A stretch of 43,469 bases of DNA from an uncultured Bacteroidales bacterium (GTDB taxonomy: Bacteria > Bacteroidota > Bacteroidia > Bacteroidales > WCHB1-69), in assembly GCA_900316305.1 (NCBI GenBank), contig ONCM01000022.1:1-43469 (forward strand). The letters are read 5' to 3'. The first letter of the stretch is position 1. Each line of letters begins with the position of its first letter. Of this stretch, positions 15,287-24,098 are shown piece after piece. The translations under genes and the position numbers were made by a program. The notes under the pieces are model-generated. The model was not told the origin of the DNA. It did not search any database and was given only the letters and a program-made list of their open reading frames with translations.

Positions 15287-16480
15287 TTAGTTCTGCTGCA
15301 TGCGAGCGTTGATCTTGTCGTTCAACTCCTGCGGAATGGGCAGTTGCAATAATGCCTTCATTTCGCGAAGGATTCTGTTGTTCTCCAAGTTGTCGGGGTT
15401 CACTTCGTATGCTTTCTGGCACCATTCGTGGGCGTTCTCCATAGCAGCCTTACGCTCAGGGCTCTGGAACAACTGGGTGGCCAATTCATACTGACGGGCA
15501 TTCATAGCAGCCTGACGGCGAGCTTGGATGTCGTAGTATTCCATAGCGTAGCGGTAACCCATCTGGGCGAGCAAGTCAAAGTTCTTGGGTTCCTTGGCAA
15601 GACCGTTCTTCAGAATGGTCTCAGCCTTGTCGTAAGCCTTGGCATTGGTCAGATAGGTGGCGCAAGCAGGAACCATATCGGGATCTCCGGTGGCGATGGA
15701 TTTGTCCACGGTGGCCAGCAAATTCTCATTGTCACCAACCATGGAATAGTATCTCATCATCGTGGTATAAAGCACTGCCATCTGATCTTCCTTATCACCG
15801 AAGTTCTTCTGAGCCTTGGCCAGAATTTCACCGCATTTCACAGTGTCCTTCAGATCTTCATAGTTTTCGTACAACTGCTTATAAGCCAGAGGAGTAAGGT
15901 TAGGAACGGTGGCGATACTCTTTTCCAGCATCTTAGAGCAGTTTTCCTTGTCGTTCTTCTCAATGTAAACAACGGCCATGTCAAAGTACATGATGGCTGC
16001 GTTGACTTTCTGATTGCTCAGCTCGTAGCACTTGGCGGCGGTAGCGTAGTATTTCAACGCATCATCCGTTTTACCCTTCTCTTTAGCCTTGGTGGCCATG
16101 TCTTTGAAGGGGTCGGCCAACACTTGCTGACCATCCTTGGCACCCAGCATACCCGTCATGGGCGTGACATTCTTGTCAAGCTCGACAGCCTTCACGAAAG
16201 CAGCGTATGCATCCTCCAAGGCATTGGGATAACGCGGAGAAGCGGAAGCGTCCTTCTCCATTCTCTCCAGGTCATAGTTGTACAATTGCACATTTACGTT
16301 AGCTTGCATCAACCACACCGCAGCATTGTCGGGATTGGAGGCCATGCAGGATTCCATAAATTTCTTTGCTTTAGGCACTTGCTTGCTTCTCAGGCATTGC
16401 CATACATCATTCAAGCAAGTTTGCGAGAAAGCACTAACACTCATAAAGAGCGCGACTAAAACAAGCATCCATTTTTTCAT
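15287..16480 (-). CDS. TPR-repeat exported protein (second in tandem)
   Basis: 397 residues. A signal peptide (MKKWMLVLVALFMSVSAFSQ) is followed by helix pairs of tetratricopeptide type over most of the length, e.g. KAKKFMESCMASNPDNAAVW, DDALKYYATAAKCYELSNQK and KAETILKNGLAKEPKNFDLL. TPRs are protein-interaction scaffolds, and this one should be periplasmic. It is a paralogue of the gene directly upstream: both have an RYP(N/D)A segment followed by a DA(F/Y)xAFxKAV helix and an early TPR-like start. It is the last gene of the gyrA operon (36-base gap) and is followed by a strong terminator. TPR genes after gyrA are common in Bacteroidales; their role there is not known to me. Confidence 0.8.
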   Translation of the reverse strand: MKKWMLVLVALFMSVSAFSQTCLNDVWQCLRSKQVPKAKKFMESCMASNPDNAAVWLMQANVNVQLYNYDLERMEKDASASPRYPNALEDAYAAFVKAVELDKNVTPMTGMLGAKDGQQVLADPFKDMATKAKEKGKTDDALKYYATAAKCYELSNQKVNAAIMYFDMAVVYIEKNDKENCSKMLEKSIATVPNLTPLAYKQLYENYEDLKDTVKCGEILAKAQKNFGDKEDQMAVLYTTMMRYYSMVGDNENLLATVDKSIATGDPDMVPACATYLTNAKAYDKAETILKNGLAKEPKNFDLLAQMGYRYAMEYYDIQARRQAAMNARQYELATQLFQSPERKAAMENAHEWCQKAYEVNPDNLENNRILREMKALLQLPIPQELNDKINARMQQN

Positions 16481-16516
16481 TTTTCTCGATTTTTAAGTGA
16501 TTAATTATTTGATTGA

Positions 16517-17701
16517 TTATTTTTCCAATTGTTTAATCACGGCATCAATGGCATCCGCTTTGGGCGACTGCTGCCGCACATAGATGGCACGAAGCGTGTT
16601 CAACAGATTCAGATCATTGGGTTGCAGGACGCGGGCCTGCTCGAAATAGTCGGCAGCCTCCTGCAAGTACTTTTCCGACAAAGACTTGGCCGCCTGAATA
16701 TCCGACGCATCCGCCTGCTGCAGAGCCAGCTGGTTCTGGCGGGTGAAGTAATACTCCGAAAAGCTGTATGCACAAACACCCAAGTTGTAAAGAACCACGA
16801 AATTGTTGGGACTCGTTCCATTGGCTCGCTCCAACAGCTTCGAAGCGGCTTCATAACGTTTCTCCTTGATGAAGAAGTTGGCCATGTTCACCATAGCATC
16901 AACCGTGCTCAGTGACCGCAAGTCAACCTGATCCAACAACGTGACGGCCTTGGCACTGTCGCCAGACCAGTAAGCCAAATCTATCTCCAACAATTTGATA
17001 CTCACATCGTTCAAATTCTTTTGTTTGGCTAATGCCAACATCTCTTCAGCCTTCTGACGGTCGTTCTGGGTTTTGTAGAACTCGACCAGTCTGGCGAAAA
17101 CGTAGGGGTTCTGCGAGCCATCGTCCAAAGCCTTGCGATAGTATTTCACCACCTCATCCGTCTCACCCAGGCTTTCGAGAGCGTAAGCATAATAGTAGTA
17201 GAGGTCGCCGTTCATCGGATACTGGGGCGTGTCCATCTCGTAGCTCTTGATGCCCTTGGCAAGGGTCTTCTTCGCACCTTGATAATCCTGGGCAATCAGC
17301 TGATCGACGCCGCGCACGAGCAGGTAGGGATAGAGCTGCTTGAGTCCGTCCTGCGCCGTCATCATGTCCAAAGCCTCAGTCTTCGGGTTGATAGAAACTG
17401 CCTTCTCGAACGCGTCGAAAGCATCGTTAGGAGCGTCCGGGTAGCGGATTTGGTAGTTTTCGTTCTTCTGCTTTTCGCTATACTCACGATTGGCCAACAA
17501 AAACTCGATGTTGCCCTTATAGAGCCACGTCTGCGCTTTCTCAGAGAGTTTCTCATCGGAAGTGCACAAGTCTATCTGCTCCTTAGCCTTGTCGTAGTCC
17601 TTGTCGTAGAAGCAGTTGTATGCTCTCGTCAACGAAGGTTTCTGCGCACTGAGACCCATCAGAAGCAGGACATTCACGATTAACAGAAGATACTTTTTCA
17701 T
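16517..17701 (-). CDS. TPR-repeat exported protein (first in tandem)
   Basis: 394 residues. A signal peptide (MKKYLLLIVNVLLLMGLSAQ) is followed by several TPR helix pairs: TRAYNCFYDKDYDKAKEQID near residue 25, DLYYYYAYALESLGETDEVV near 185, RQKAEEMLALAKQKNLND near 230, and others to the end (YFEQARVLQPNDLNLLNTLR). It is probably periplasmic. It starts 43 bases after gyrA; that gap holds four heptamer-repeat units and no -7 box, so it should be read from the gyrA promoter. The tandem paralogue follows after 36 bases. No enzymatic motif is visible. Confidence 0.8.
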   Translation of the reverse strand: MKKYLLLIVNVLLLMGLSAQKPSLTRAYNCFYDKDYDKAKEQIDLCTSDEKLSEKAQTWLYKGNIEFLLANREYSEKQKNENYQIRYPDAPNDAFDAFEKAVSINPKTEALDMMTAQDGLKQLYPYLLVRGVDQLIAQDYQGAKKTLAKGIKSYEMDTPQYPMNGDLYYYYAYALESLGETDEVVKYYRKALDDGSQNPYVFARLVEFYKTQNDRQKAEEMLALAKQKNLNDVSIKLLEIDLAYWSGDSAKAVTLLDQVDLRSLSTVDAMVNMANFFIKEKRYEAASKLLERANGTSPNNFVVLYNLGVCAYSFSEYYFTRQNQLALQQADASDIQAAKSLSEKYLQEAADYFEQARVLQPNDLNLLNTLRAIYVRQQSPKADAIDAVIKQLEK

Positions 17702-17713
17702 AATTTCATTAAT

Positions 17714-17741
17714 TTGTCAATTGTCAATGATCAACAGTCAA
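17714..17741. repeat. Heptamer-repeat tract between gyrA and TPR gene
   Basis: TTGTCAA TTGTCAA TGATCAA CAGTCAA: four units in 7-base register, ending three bases before the gyrA stop codon (on the plus strand the stop reads TTA at 17745). Confidence 0.6.
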
Positions 17742-17744
17742 AGT

Positions 17745-20285
17745 TTATTCCTCAGATTCCGGTTCTGTACTTTCGTTTAATGCGGGAGTTTCAGGATTCT
17801 CCATTCCTTCCACATCCTCTTCCTCCTCTTCCTGACGCGGAACCTCGCAAACGGCAGCGATAACATCCTTACCACGCAAGTCTATCAGTCTGACACCTTG
17901 TGTGTTACGACCTAATATACGCAACTGGTCAACGTGCAGACGAATGGCGATACCGGAACGGTTGATGATCATCAGGTCGTCCTCGTCGGTCACCGCCTTG
18001 ATGGCGATAAGGTTACCCGTACGTTCGGTGATCTTGATGGTGCTCACACCCTTACCACCTCTGTGCGTAATTCTGTAATCCTCTAACAACGAGCGTTTTC
18101 CATAACCATTCTCAGACACAATCAAGATGTTAAGGCGGTCGTTGTCGATGGCAAGCATACCAATGACGCGGTCGTTCTCATCTTCGAGACTGATACCGCG
18201 CACGCCGGAAGCAGTACGGCCGATAGCACGCAACTCCTCGTTCTCGTGGAAACGGATGGCGCGACCGGAATAGAGGGCCATCATGATGTCGCTGTTGCCG
18301 TCGGTGAAACGCGCGGCCAGCAGACGGTCGCCCTCGCGGACGTTGATGGCAATGATGCCCTTCTTACGCGGATGCGAATAAGCCTCGATGGAGGTCTTCT
18401 TGATGATACCCTTCTCGGTACACAAGATGATGAAGTGGTTGTTGATATAGTCGGGATCGTCGATGCTCTTGAGGTTGATGATGGCGGTAATCTTGTCGCC
18501 TTCCTCGATTTGCAGCAGGTTCTGGATGGCGCGACCCTTGGAGGTCTTCATGCCTTCCGGAATCTCGAACACTCTCATCCAGAAACACTTACCTTTCTCC
18601 GTGAAGAACAACAAGTAGTTGTGGTTGGTGGCCATGTAGAGGTGTTCGATGAAGTCCTCGTCGCGGGAGCTGCTGCCACGGGAACCCTTGCCGCCACGGT
18701 TCTGCACCTTGTATTCAGCCAGCGGCGTGCGCTTAATGTAGCCCAAGTGCGAAATGGTGATGACCACCTCCTCATCAGCAATGGTGTCCTCCACGCGGAA
18801 CTCGGAAGAACTGTACTCGATGGGCGAGCGGCGTTCGTCGCCGAAACGCTTCTTGATGTCCTGCAGTTCGTCTTTGATGATACCCATACGGAGGTTCACG
18901 TCGGCGAGCACATCCTTGAGGTGTGCGATGAGCTTCATCAACTCGTCGTACTCGTCCTGCAGTTTCTGGCGCTCCATGCCGGTGAGCTGGCGCAGACGCA
19001 TCTCGACGATGGCCTTGGCCTGGATTTCGGTGAAGCCCCACTTCTCCATCAGACCTTGCTGAGCCTCCTGCACGGTTTGCGAAGCGCGGATCAGGGCTAT
19101 GATTTCGTCGATAATATCGAGGGCTTTGAGGAAGCCTTCCAAGATGTGGGCGCGCTCCTCGGCCTTCTTGAGATCGTATTTGGTACGGCGGATGACCACC
19201 TCGTGACGGTGTTTCACGTACTCGGCAATCATGTCCTTGAGATTCAGCGTCATCGGGCGGCCGTTGACGAGCGCCACGTTGTTGATGCTGAAAGAAGACT
19301 GCAAAGCGGTCATCTGGTAAAGCTTGTTGAGCACCACTTCGGGAACGACATCTTTCTTAAGGTCATAGATGATGCGGGTGCCGTTGCGCTTGTTGGTGAG
19401 GTTCTGCACATCGGTGATGCCGACGATCTTGCCCTCCTTGACGAGATCCACGGTGTGGCGGATCATCTCGGACGGGTTGACCATATACGGCAAGGTGGTC
19501 ACCACGATACAATTCTTACCTTTGTCGGTCTCGATTTCGGCGTGACCGCGCATCACGATGCGGCCGCGACCGGTGAGGAAAGCATCCTGGACGCCCTTGT
19601 AGCCGTAGATGATACAGCCCGAGGGGAAGTCGGGAGCCTTGACCGTCTTCATCAGTTCCTCGATGGTGATATCGTTGTTGTCGATATAGGCGCAGATGCC
19701 GTCGCACACCTCGCTGAGGTTGTGGGGCGCCATGTTGGTGGCCATACCGACGGCGATGCCGGAAGAGCCGTTGACGAGCAGGTTCGGGATCTTGGCGGGC
19801 AGCACGGTGGGTTCCGGGATGGAGTCGTCGAAGTTCAGCGACATATCCACGGTATCTTTCTCAATGTCAGCCACCATCTCCTCGGAGGAGCGGCGGAGAC
19901 GGGCTTCCGTGTAACGCATGGCGGCGGGACTGTCGCCATCCACGGAACCGAAGTTACCCTGACCGTCCACGAAGGGATAACGGAGCGTCCAAGGCTGTGC
20001 CATACGCACGAGGGCGTCATACACGGCCGTGTCACCGTGCGGGTGGTACTTACCAAGCACCTCACCGACGATACGGGCGCACTTTCTGTAGGGGCCTCCC
20101 TCGGTGATGTTCATATCCCACATAGCGTAGATGATACGGCGCTGCACGGGCTTCAGACCGTCGCGCACATCAGGCAGTGCGCGGGACACGATTACCGACA
20201 TCGAATAGTCGATGTAGGCCGTCTTCATCAGGTTCTCGATGTTATAGGGAACTATCTTCTCGTCTAAAATCTCATTTTCTTCCAT
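17745..20285 (-). CDS. gyrA: DNA gyrase subunit A
   Basis: 846 residues, normal length. GyrA forms the breakage-reunion core of gyrase with GyrB and introduces negative supercoils. The catalytic Tyr is Y125 in [10 protein letters not shown]. The quinolone-determining region reads [19 protein letters not shown]; the E. coli Ser83 position is Thr86 and Asp87 is Asp90, so no classic resistance change is seen beyond the natural Ser/Thr alternative. The GyrA box appears as NRGGKG in the first blade of the C-terminal beta-pinwheel, which distinguishes it from ParC. The C-terminal tail is strongly acidic (EEEEEDVEG and on), as in regulatory gyrase tails. It is the first gene of an operon with two TPR genes. 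The promoter is unclear; TATTTTCG at 20353-20360 on the minus strand is the best but imperfect match. Confidence 0.97.
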   Translation of the reverse strand: MEENEILDEKIVPYNIENLMKTAYIDYSMSVIVSRALPDVRDGLKPVQRRIIYAMWDMNITEGGPYRKCARIVGEVLGKYHPHGDTAVYDALVRMAQPWTLRYPFVDGQGNFGSVDGDSPAAMRYTEARLRRSSEEMVADIEKDTVDMSLNFDDSIPEPTVLPAKIPNLLVNGSSGIAVGMATNMAPHNLSEVCDGICAYIDNNDITIEELMKTVKAPDFPSGCIIYGYKGVQDAFLTGRGRIVMRGHAEIETDKGKNCIVVTTLPYMVNPSEMIRHTVDLVKEGKIVGITDVQNLTNKRNGTRIIYDLKKDVVPEVVLNKLYQMTALQSSFSINNVALVNGRPMTLNLKDMIAEYVKHRHEVVIRRTKYDLKKAEERAHILEGFLKALDIIDEIIALIRASQTVQEAQQGLMEKWGFTEIQAKAIVEMRLRQLTGMERQKLQDEYDELMKLIAHLKDVLADVNLRMGIIKDELQDIKKRFGDERRSPIEYSSSEFRVEDTIADEEVVITISHLGYIKRTPLAEYKVQNRGGKGSRGSSSRDEDFIEHLYMATNHNYLLFFTEKGKCFWMRVFEIPEGMKTSKGRAIQNLLQIEEGDKITAIINLKSIDDPDYINNHFIILCTEKGIIKKTSIEAYSHPRKKGIIAINVREGDRLLAARFTDGNSDIMMALYSGRAIRFHENEELRAIGRTASGVRGISLEDENDRVIGMLAIDNDRLNILIVSENGYGKRSLLEDYRITHRGGKGVSTIKITERTGNLIAIKAVTDEDDLMIINRSGIAIRLHVDQLRILGRNTQGVRLIDLRGKDVIAAVCEVPRQEEEEEDVEGMENPETPALNESTEPESEE

Positions 20286-20498
20286 TTCTTGTCTTCTATT
20301 AAATCTCTAACTGTCTTAAAATGAAAAACTTGAATATTTTACTAATAAAGCACGAAAATACGATTTTTTTCGATTTGTCGGGCTGGAAATCTGTCACAAT
20401 TTATCAACAATTATCACACCCCCAAACGCGAAAAAAAGGCGTTAAAACGCGTCCTCGCGAAAAATGCGAAAAAACGGATATGTCATTCGAGAAAAATG

Positions 20499-20506
20499 TA
20501 TTTTTG
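20499..20506 (+). promoter_or_regulatory. -7 box (TATTTTTG)
   Basis: TATTTTTG, 26 bases before the ATG at 20533. Confidence 0.6.
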
Positions 20507-20532
20507 CGCCTTCATTTAAAAAACTTACTACA

Positions 20533-21093
20533 ATGAAAAAATTATCCAAATTATTGCTGTTATTGCTGATTGGAACAACTCCTTTCCTGTTTTCAGGGTG
20601 TAATCAGCCCACTGATGACGAAATCCTCGCCATGCTGGTTGACGGCAGCTGGGACGGTAAAATGGACATCAGCTACAAACTTGAAAACGGCATGACCTAC
20701 AACTCCACAGGTTCGCACGTCCAGTTCTGGAACGATCTCAACAGCACCACATCCGGCCATGGAAAATGGTGCAACACCTTCCCTGAAACCGCTCCCTACA
20801 CCTCCCTGAGCTATGAATTCACTTGGGAAGCAAAGGACAAGGTCATTTACATCCATTTCAAAACAGATACCGACGAATATTCCGAGAAAGCCAACGTGAA
20901 GATCGGCACCTACTACATTAACGCCGGCAAATTCACCGGAAAGATTTCCACGATGGACGACACCAAGAGTACGGATTTCAAATTCATCCACACCTCGTCT
21001 CCGTGGGAATGGGATTATTACGTCATCTACCCTTGGGACGTTTACCCGTTCTACCCCTGGTACGATCCCTGGTATGATCCTTTCTACTGGTAA
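20533..21093 (+). CDS. Lipoprotein with aromatic-rich tail
   Basis: 186 residues. The lipoprotein signal MKKLSKLLLLLLIGTTPFLF ends in SGC, giving lipidated Cys23. The middle part (about 35-150) looks like a small beta-structured domain (GSWDGKMDISYKLENGMTYN, SLSYEFTWEAKDKVIYIHF), similar in style to lipocalin-like or DUF-type lipoproteins, but no family is recognised. The last 29 residues are extraordinary: 6 Trp, 8 Tyr and 2 Phe with 5 Pro and 4 Asp (for example YPFYPWYDPWYDPFYW). A monocistronic unit: own promoter upstream, perfect terminator six bases after the stop. The start was taken at the signal peptide. Confidence 0.75.
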   Translation: MKKLSKLLLLLLIGTTPFLFSGCNQPTDDEILAMLVDGSWDGKMDISYKLENGMTYNSTGSHVQFWNDLNSTTSGHGKWCNTFPETAPYTSLSYEFTWEAKDKVIYIHFKTDTDEYSEKANVKIGTYYINAGKFTGKISTMDDTKSTDFKFIHTSSPWEWDYYVIYPWDVYPFYPWYDPWYDPFYW

Positions 21094-21098
21094 CCAAC

Positions 21099-21131
21099 AA
21101 AAAAAGACGCGGAATTCCGCGTCTTTTTTTT
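21099..21131. terminator. Bidirectional rho-independent terminator
   Basis: A7, then GACGCGG-AATT-CCGCGTC, then T8: a near-perfect palindrome with A and T tracts on the two sides. It ends the aromatic-tail lipoprotein gene (+), and lpxD (-) 70 bases on the other side. Confidence 0.9.
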
Positions 21132-21177
21132 ATGGGTTAATGATAAACGGTCACACGGTTAATGTCGGTGTTCCATT

Positions 21178-21205
21178 GTAGAGACGTTTCATGAAACGTC
21201 TCTAC
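21178..21205. repeat. GTAGAGACG palindrome, TTTCATGAAA type
   Basis: A perfect 28-bp palindrome with GTAGAGACG arms and a TTTCATGAAA centre. Bases 21202-21204 (CTA) are the TAG stop codon of lpxD on the minus strand. Confidence 0.9.
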
Positions 21206-22170
21206 GGATTGGGCAACCGTTTCTTAATCTCCTCCAATTCCTTGAACAATTCGGGCAATTTCCGCATCATCGCCATCTCGCGCCAACGGGCGGGAGCATC
21301 GCCGGCGGGCATCCCGAACAACGTTCTGCCCTCCTCCTTCACATCCTTGTCGATGGCCGACAAAGCCAACAACACTGTGCCTTTAGCAATGTAGAGGTCC
21401 TTGTTGACAGCGGCCTTCGCCCAGATTTTACAATCATCGTCGATGTAGGTACAGCCCGCTACACCGCACTGCGCTCCCAAGAGCGTGCGCTTGCCGATGT
21501 GCGTGTCGTGACCCACCTGCACGAGGTTATCGAAAATGCAACCATCGCTGATATAGGTGGTGCCCGAAACGCCACGGTCGATGCAGCAGTTGCAGCCGAT
21601 CTCTACATCGTTGCCGATGTAGGTGTCGCCACAGGAGGCCAGCTTCAGCCAGCCGTCGGGACGCTTCTGGAAATAGCAGGCGTCGGCGCCGATGGTGCTG
21701 TTGGAGTGGATGACCACATTGTCGCCGATGACCGTGTCCGCGTAAATGCTGACATTGGAGTGGATAATACAGTTCTTGCCGATGCGCACGTTTTCGCCAA
21801 TGAAAACCAACGGTTGGATGATCGTGCCTTCCCCGATGATCGCACTCGGATGGATAGGGGTGGTTTGCGGCGTGAAATGCGTAAAGTGCTTCACAACAGC
21901 AATGTAGTCGCGAAGCGGATCGTCGGAAATGAGCAACACCTTACCTTCGGGGCACTCCACCTCATCGCTATTGATGAGGATAGCGGATGCCTCGCTCTGC
22001 AAGATGCGGTTATAATACTTCTCACTATCCACGAAGGTGAGGTTCCCCTTCTGGATAGAATGCAACTCATTGATTCCCGTTACCTTAAGGCTGGAATCGC
22101 CTTTCAAGGTAACGGGATGACCAATCAGCTGTATCAGTTCGTCGATAGTGAGCGACTGATGAAAAGTCAT
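21202..22170 (-). CDS. lpxD: LpxD-type UDP-3-O-acylglucosamine N-acyltransferase
   Basis: 322 residues. LpxD adds the second hydroxyacyl chain in lipid A synthesis using acyl-ACP. An N-terminal uridine-binding domain (about 1-100) precedes a left-handed beta-helix of hexapeptide repeats (about 105-270) and a C-terminal helix (KLPELFKELEEIKKRL). GDTYIGNDVEIGCNCCIDRG and FDNLVQVGHDTHIG match the LpxD signature, with H221 as the likely catalytic His. Compared with standard LpxD, the segment CYFQKRPDGWLKLASCG is unusual and resembles the second, efp-linked LpxD-like protein found in Bacteroidales, so acyl specificity may differ from a main lipid A LpxD. It follows efp after nine bases in one operon. 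Its stop codon is provided by the palindromic repeat. Confidence 0.85.
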   Translation of the reverse strand: MTFHQSLTIDELIQLIGHPVTLKGDSSLKVTGINELHSIQKGNLTFVDSEKYYNRILQSEASAILINSDEVECPEGKVLLISDDPLRDYIAVVKHFTHFTPQTTPIHPSAIIGEGTIIQPLVFIGENVRIGKNCIIHSNVSIYADTVIGDNVVIHSNSTIGADACYFQKRPDGWLKLASCGDTYIGNDVEIGCNCCIDRGVSGTTYISDGCIFDNLVQVGHDTHIGKRTLLGAQCGVAGCTYIDDDCKIWAKAAVNKDLYIAKGTVLLALSAIDKDVKEEGRTLFGMPAGDAPARWREMAMMRKLPELFKELEEIKKRLPNP

Positions 22171-22179
22171 GCGGAAAGA

Positions 22180-22749
22180 TTATTCTTTAACGCGTTCAGA
22201 ATACTTGTTGGTGCGGGTGTCCACCTTGATTTTCTCACCCACGTTGATGAAGAGGGGCACATACACATCTGCACCGGTCTCCACGACAGCGCGTTTGAGG
22301 GAGTTGGTGGCGGTGTCGCCCTTCACGCCGGGATCAGCCTCGACGACTTCCAGATCGACGAACGGAGGAAGTTCGCAGGTGAGCGGGGTGTCAGAATCGG
22401 TGTCGTAGTTGATTTCCACCTCCTGACCCTCCTTAAGCAGATCAGGGTTGTTGATGAGTTCCTTCTCGATAGGAAGCTGCTCGTAAGTCTCGGTGTGCAT
22501 GAAAATATAGGTGTTGTCGCCTTCCTTGTAGAGGAATTGGTAGGGGCGGCGCTCCACGCGGGCAAGTTCGATCTTGATGCCAGCGTCGAATCTGAACTCC
22601 TGAACTCTACCGTTCTTGAGGTTTTTGAGTTTGGTGCGGACAAAGGTGTTGCCCTTGCCGGGTTTCACGTGCAGGAATTCCACGATGGACCAGATTTCGT
22701 TGTTGTGAACAATACAGAGGCCGTTCTTAAAATCAGCAGTTGTTGCCAT
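22180..22749 (-). CDS. efp: Translation elongation factor P
   Basis: 189 residues, normal length. EF-P binds between the P and E sites of the ribosome and relieves stalling at polyproline. It has three beta domains: a KOW-like N-terminal domain with the tip loop HVKPGKGNTF, where Lys32 is the residue that would carry a modification, an OB domain, and a C-terminal OB domain ending in DVYVPLFINVGEKIKVDTRTNKYSERV, which is the family signature. No gene for a modifying enzyme is seen nearby. First gene of the efp-lpxD operon; promoter TATCTTTG on the minus strand at 22793-22800. Confidence 0.97.
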   Translation of the reverse strand: MATTADFKNGLCIVHNNEIWSIVEFLHVKPGKGNTFVRTKLKNLKNGRVQEFRFDAGIKIELARVERRPYQFLYKEGDNTYIFMHTETYEQLPIEKELINNPDLLKEGQEVEINYDTDSDTPLTCELPPFVDLEVVEADPGVKGDTATNSLKRAVVETGADVYVPLFINVGEKIKVDTRTNKYSERVKE

Positions 22750-22792
22750 ACAATGTTATTTTAATTGTTTTTAGTTTGAAAAAAATCGGCGG

Positions 22793-22800
22793 CAAAGATA
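22793..22800 (-). promoter_or_regulatory. -7 box (TATCTTTG) for efp-lpxD
   Basis: TATCTTTG on the minus strand, 43 bases before the efp ATG. It is back to back with the efflux-operon promoter at 22860. Confidence 0.6.
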
Positions 22801-22859
22801 CACTTTTTTTGCGAAACCGTTTTTCCCAACTTCCTCCACTTTGCATTTCATTATTTTTG

Positions 22860-22867
22860 TATCTTTG
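22860..22867 (+). promoter_or_regulatory. -7 box (TATCTTTG) for the efflux operon
   Basis: TATCTTTG, 98 bases before the ATG at 22966. The AT-rich leader in between shows no clear structure. Confidence 0.55.
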
Positions 22868-22965
22868 CAACTTTCATTTTATATTTAGTATTTATTACAT
22901 CTATTTGATAAACAATAGAATACAAAAAGTGATTTTTGAAGTTAATAATATGTAAAAGATAGTTT

Positions 22966-24096
22966 ATGAAGAAAGCGTTATTCATTTTATGCACGATGCT
23001 GCTGGTTGCGGCATGTGTGATTTCCTCCTGCGGCAAGAAGAAAAACGCCGAGATGCCACAGGTCAAATACGAGACAAAAGTGCTACAATCTGAGTCCCGC
23101 ACTTACAACATGACCTTCCCCGCCACGTTATCGGGCACGAGCGAAGTGAAGGTCTATCCGCAGGTGGAGGGCATCATCAAGAAGAAAAACTTCACCAGCG
23201 GCACCCACGTGCGCAAAGGGCAGGTACTCTTCATCATTGACCCGACGGAATACCGGTTGAGTGTTCAGTCGGCGGAAGCCAACTTGAGTGCCGCCAAAGC
23301 GCAGATGGAGACCACCAAGCTGCAATACGAGTCCAATCAGGAGCTGTATGCCAAGAAGGTCATCAGCGACTATGTGCTCAAGACCAGCCTCAACGCTTAC
23401 AACGCCGCGAAATCCGCTGTTCAGCAGGCGGAAGCGCAGCTCAACATCGCGAAGACGAACCTCGGCTATTGCACGATCACCTCGCCGTTTGACGGGGTCA
23501 TCGGCAACAACGATTTCGACGAGGGCGACATGGCCGTCCGTGGAAACTACCTCTGCGAGGTCAGCGACAACAGCGAAATCGACGCCGATTTCTCCCTGAA
23601 CGAAACGCAGCTGCTGCATACCATCAAGGAGTACAATCTGAAGGTGACGGAAAACGGACTGGCAGGGCCTCAAGGCAAGCTGCTCCGCGATGCCATGCCC
23701 GCCATCAAACTGCAATTGAAGGACGGCTCTATCTACGACCACGACGGAAATGTGACCCGAATTGACGCCATCTTGAACCAAGGGACCGGTACGGTGACCT
23801 GCGTGGCATCGTTTACCAACCCCGACGGTGTGCTTCGTTCCGGTTTGACGGCCATGGTCATCATGCCGATTAAAATGGACAGCGTTCTCTGTGTGCCGCA
23901 AACCGCTGCCGTGCGCTTGCAAGACCAGCTGATGTTCTATCGTGTGAAGAAAGACGGTACGGTGGAAGGTGTTATCTGTCAAGCTTTCCCGTCAAACGAC
24001 GGCAAGGAATACTATATCACCGAAGGCTTGGAGCCCGGCGATGAAGTGGTCACCAATGGTGTGCGCAAACTCTCTAATGGCATGAAAATCCGGTAG
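22966..24096 (+). CDS. RND efflux periplasmic adaptor lipoprotein (AcrA type)
   Basis: 376 residues. A lipoprotein signal contains two possible lipidation Cys (C17 in VAAC and C22 in ISSC). The protein has the membrane-fusion architecture: a barrel-sandwich/lipoyl half (VKVYPQVEGIIKKKNFTSGTHVRKGQ), a coiled-coil hairpin (about 85-150, repeated AEANLSAAKAQ-type heptads), the second lipoyl half (NLGYCTITSPFDGVIG) and a beta-barrel and membrane-proximal domain with GLTAMVIMPI and LEPGDEVVTNGVRKLSNGMKI. It links the inner-membrane pump to the outer-membrane channel. It is first in a three-gene operon; the pump gene starts two bases after its stop. Substrate cannot be predicted. Confidence 0.93.
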   Translation: MKKALFILCTMLLVAACVISSCGKKKNAEMPQVKYETKVLQSESRTYNMTFPATLSGTSEVKVYPQVEGIIKKKNFTSGTHVRKGQVLFIIDPTEYRLSVQSAEANLSAAKAQMETTKLQYESNQELYAKKVISDYVLKTSLNAYNAAKSAVQQAEAQLNIAKTNLGYCTITSPFDGVIGNNDFDEGDMAVRGNYLCEVSDNSEIDADFSLNETQLLHTIKEYNLKVTENGLAGPQGKLLRDAMPAIKLQLKDGSIYDHDGNVTRIDAILNQGTGTVTCVASFTNPDGVLRSGLTAMVIMPIKMDSVLCVPQTAAVRLQDQLMFYRVKKDGTVEGVICQAFPSNDGKEYYITEGLEPGDEVVTNGVRKLSNGMKIR

Positions 24097-24098
24097 CG

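Noticed and set aside
15428-16459. A 343-codon open frame on the plus strand
   Set aside because: Antisense to the TPR gene; no motif.
18246-20267. A 673-codon open frame on the plus strand
   Set aside because: It is exactly antisense to gyrA, with low-complexity composition (many V, H, L, D) typical of a shadow of a coding strand.
18246-20285. Quinolone-resistance change in GyrA
   Set aside because: Thr at the Ser83 position is a common natural alternative that keeps the hydroxyl group, and Asp87 is retained; nothing supports acquired resistance.
21499-22764. A 421-codon open frame on the plus strand
   Set aside because: Runs antisense across both lpxD and efp; the two real genes are clearly recognised.
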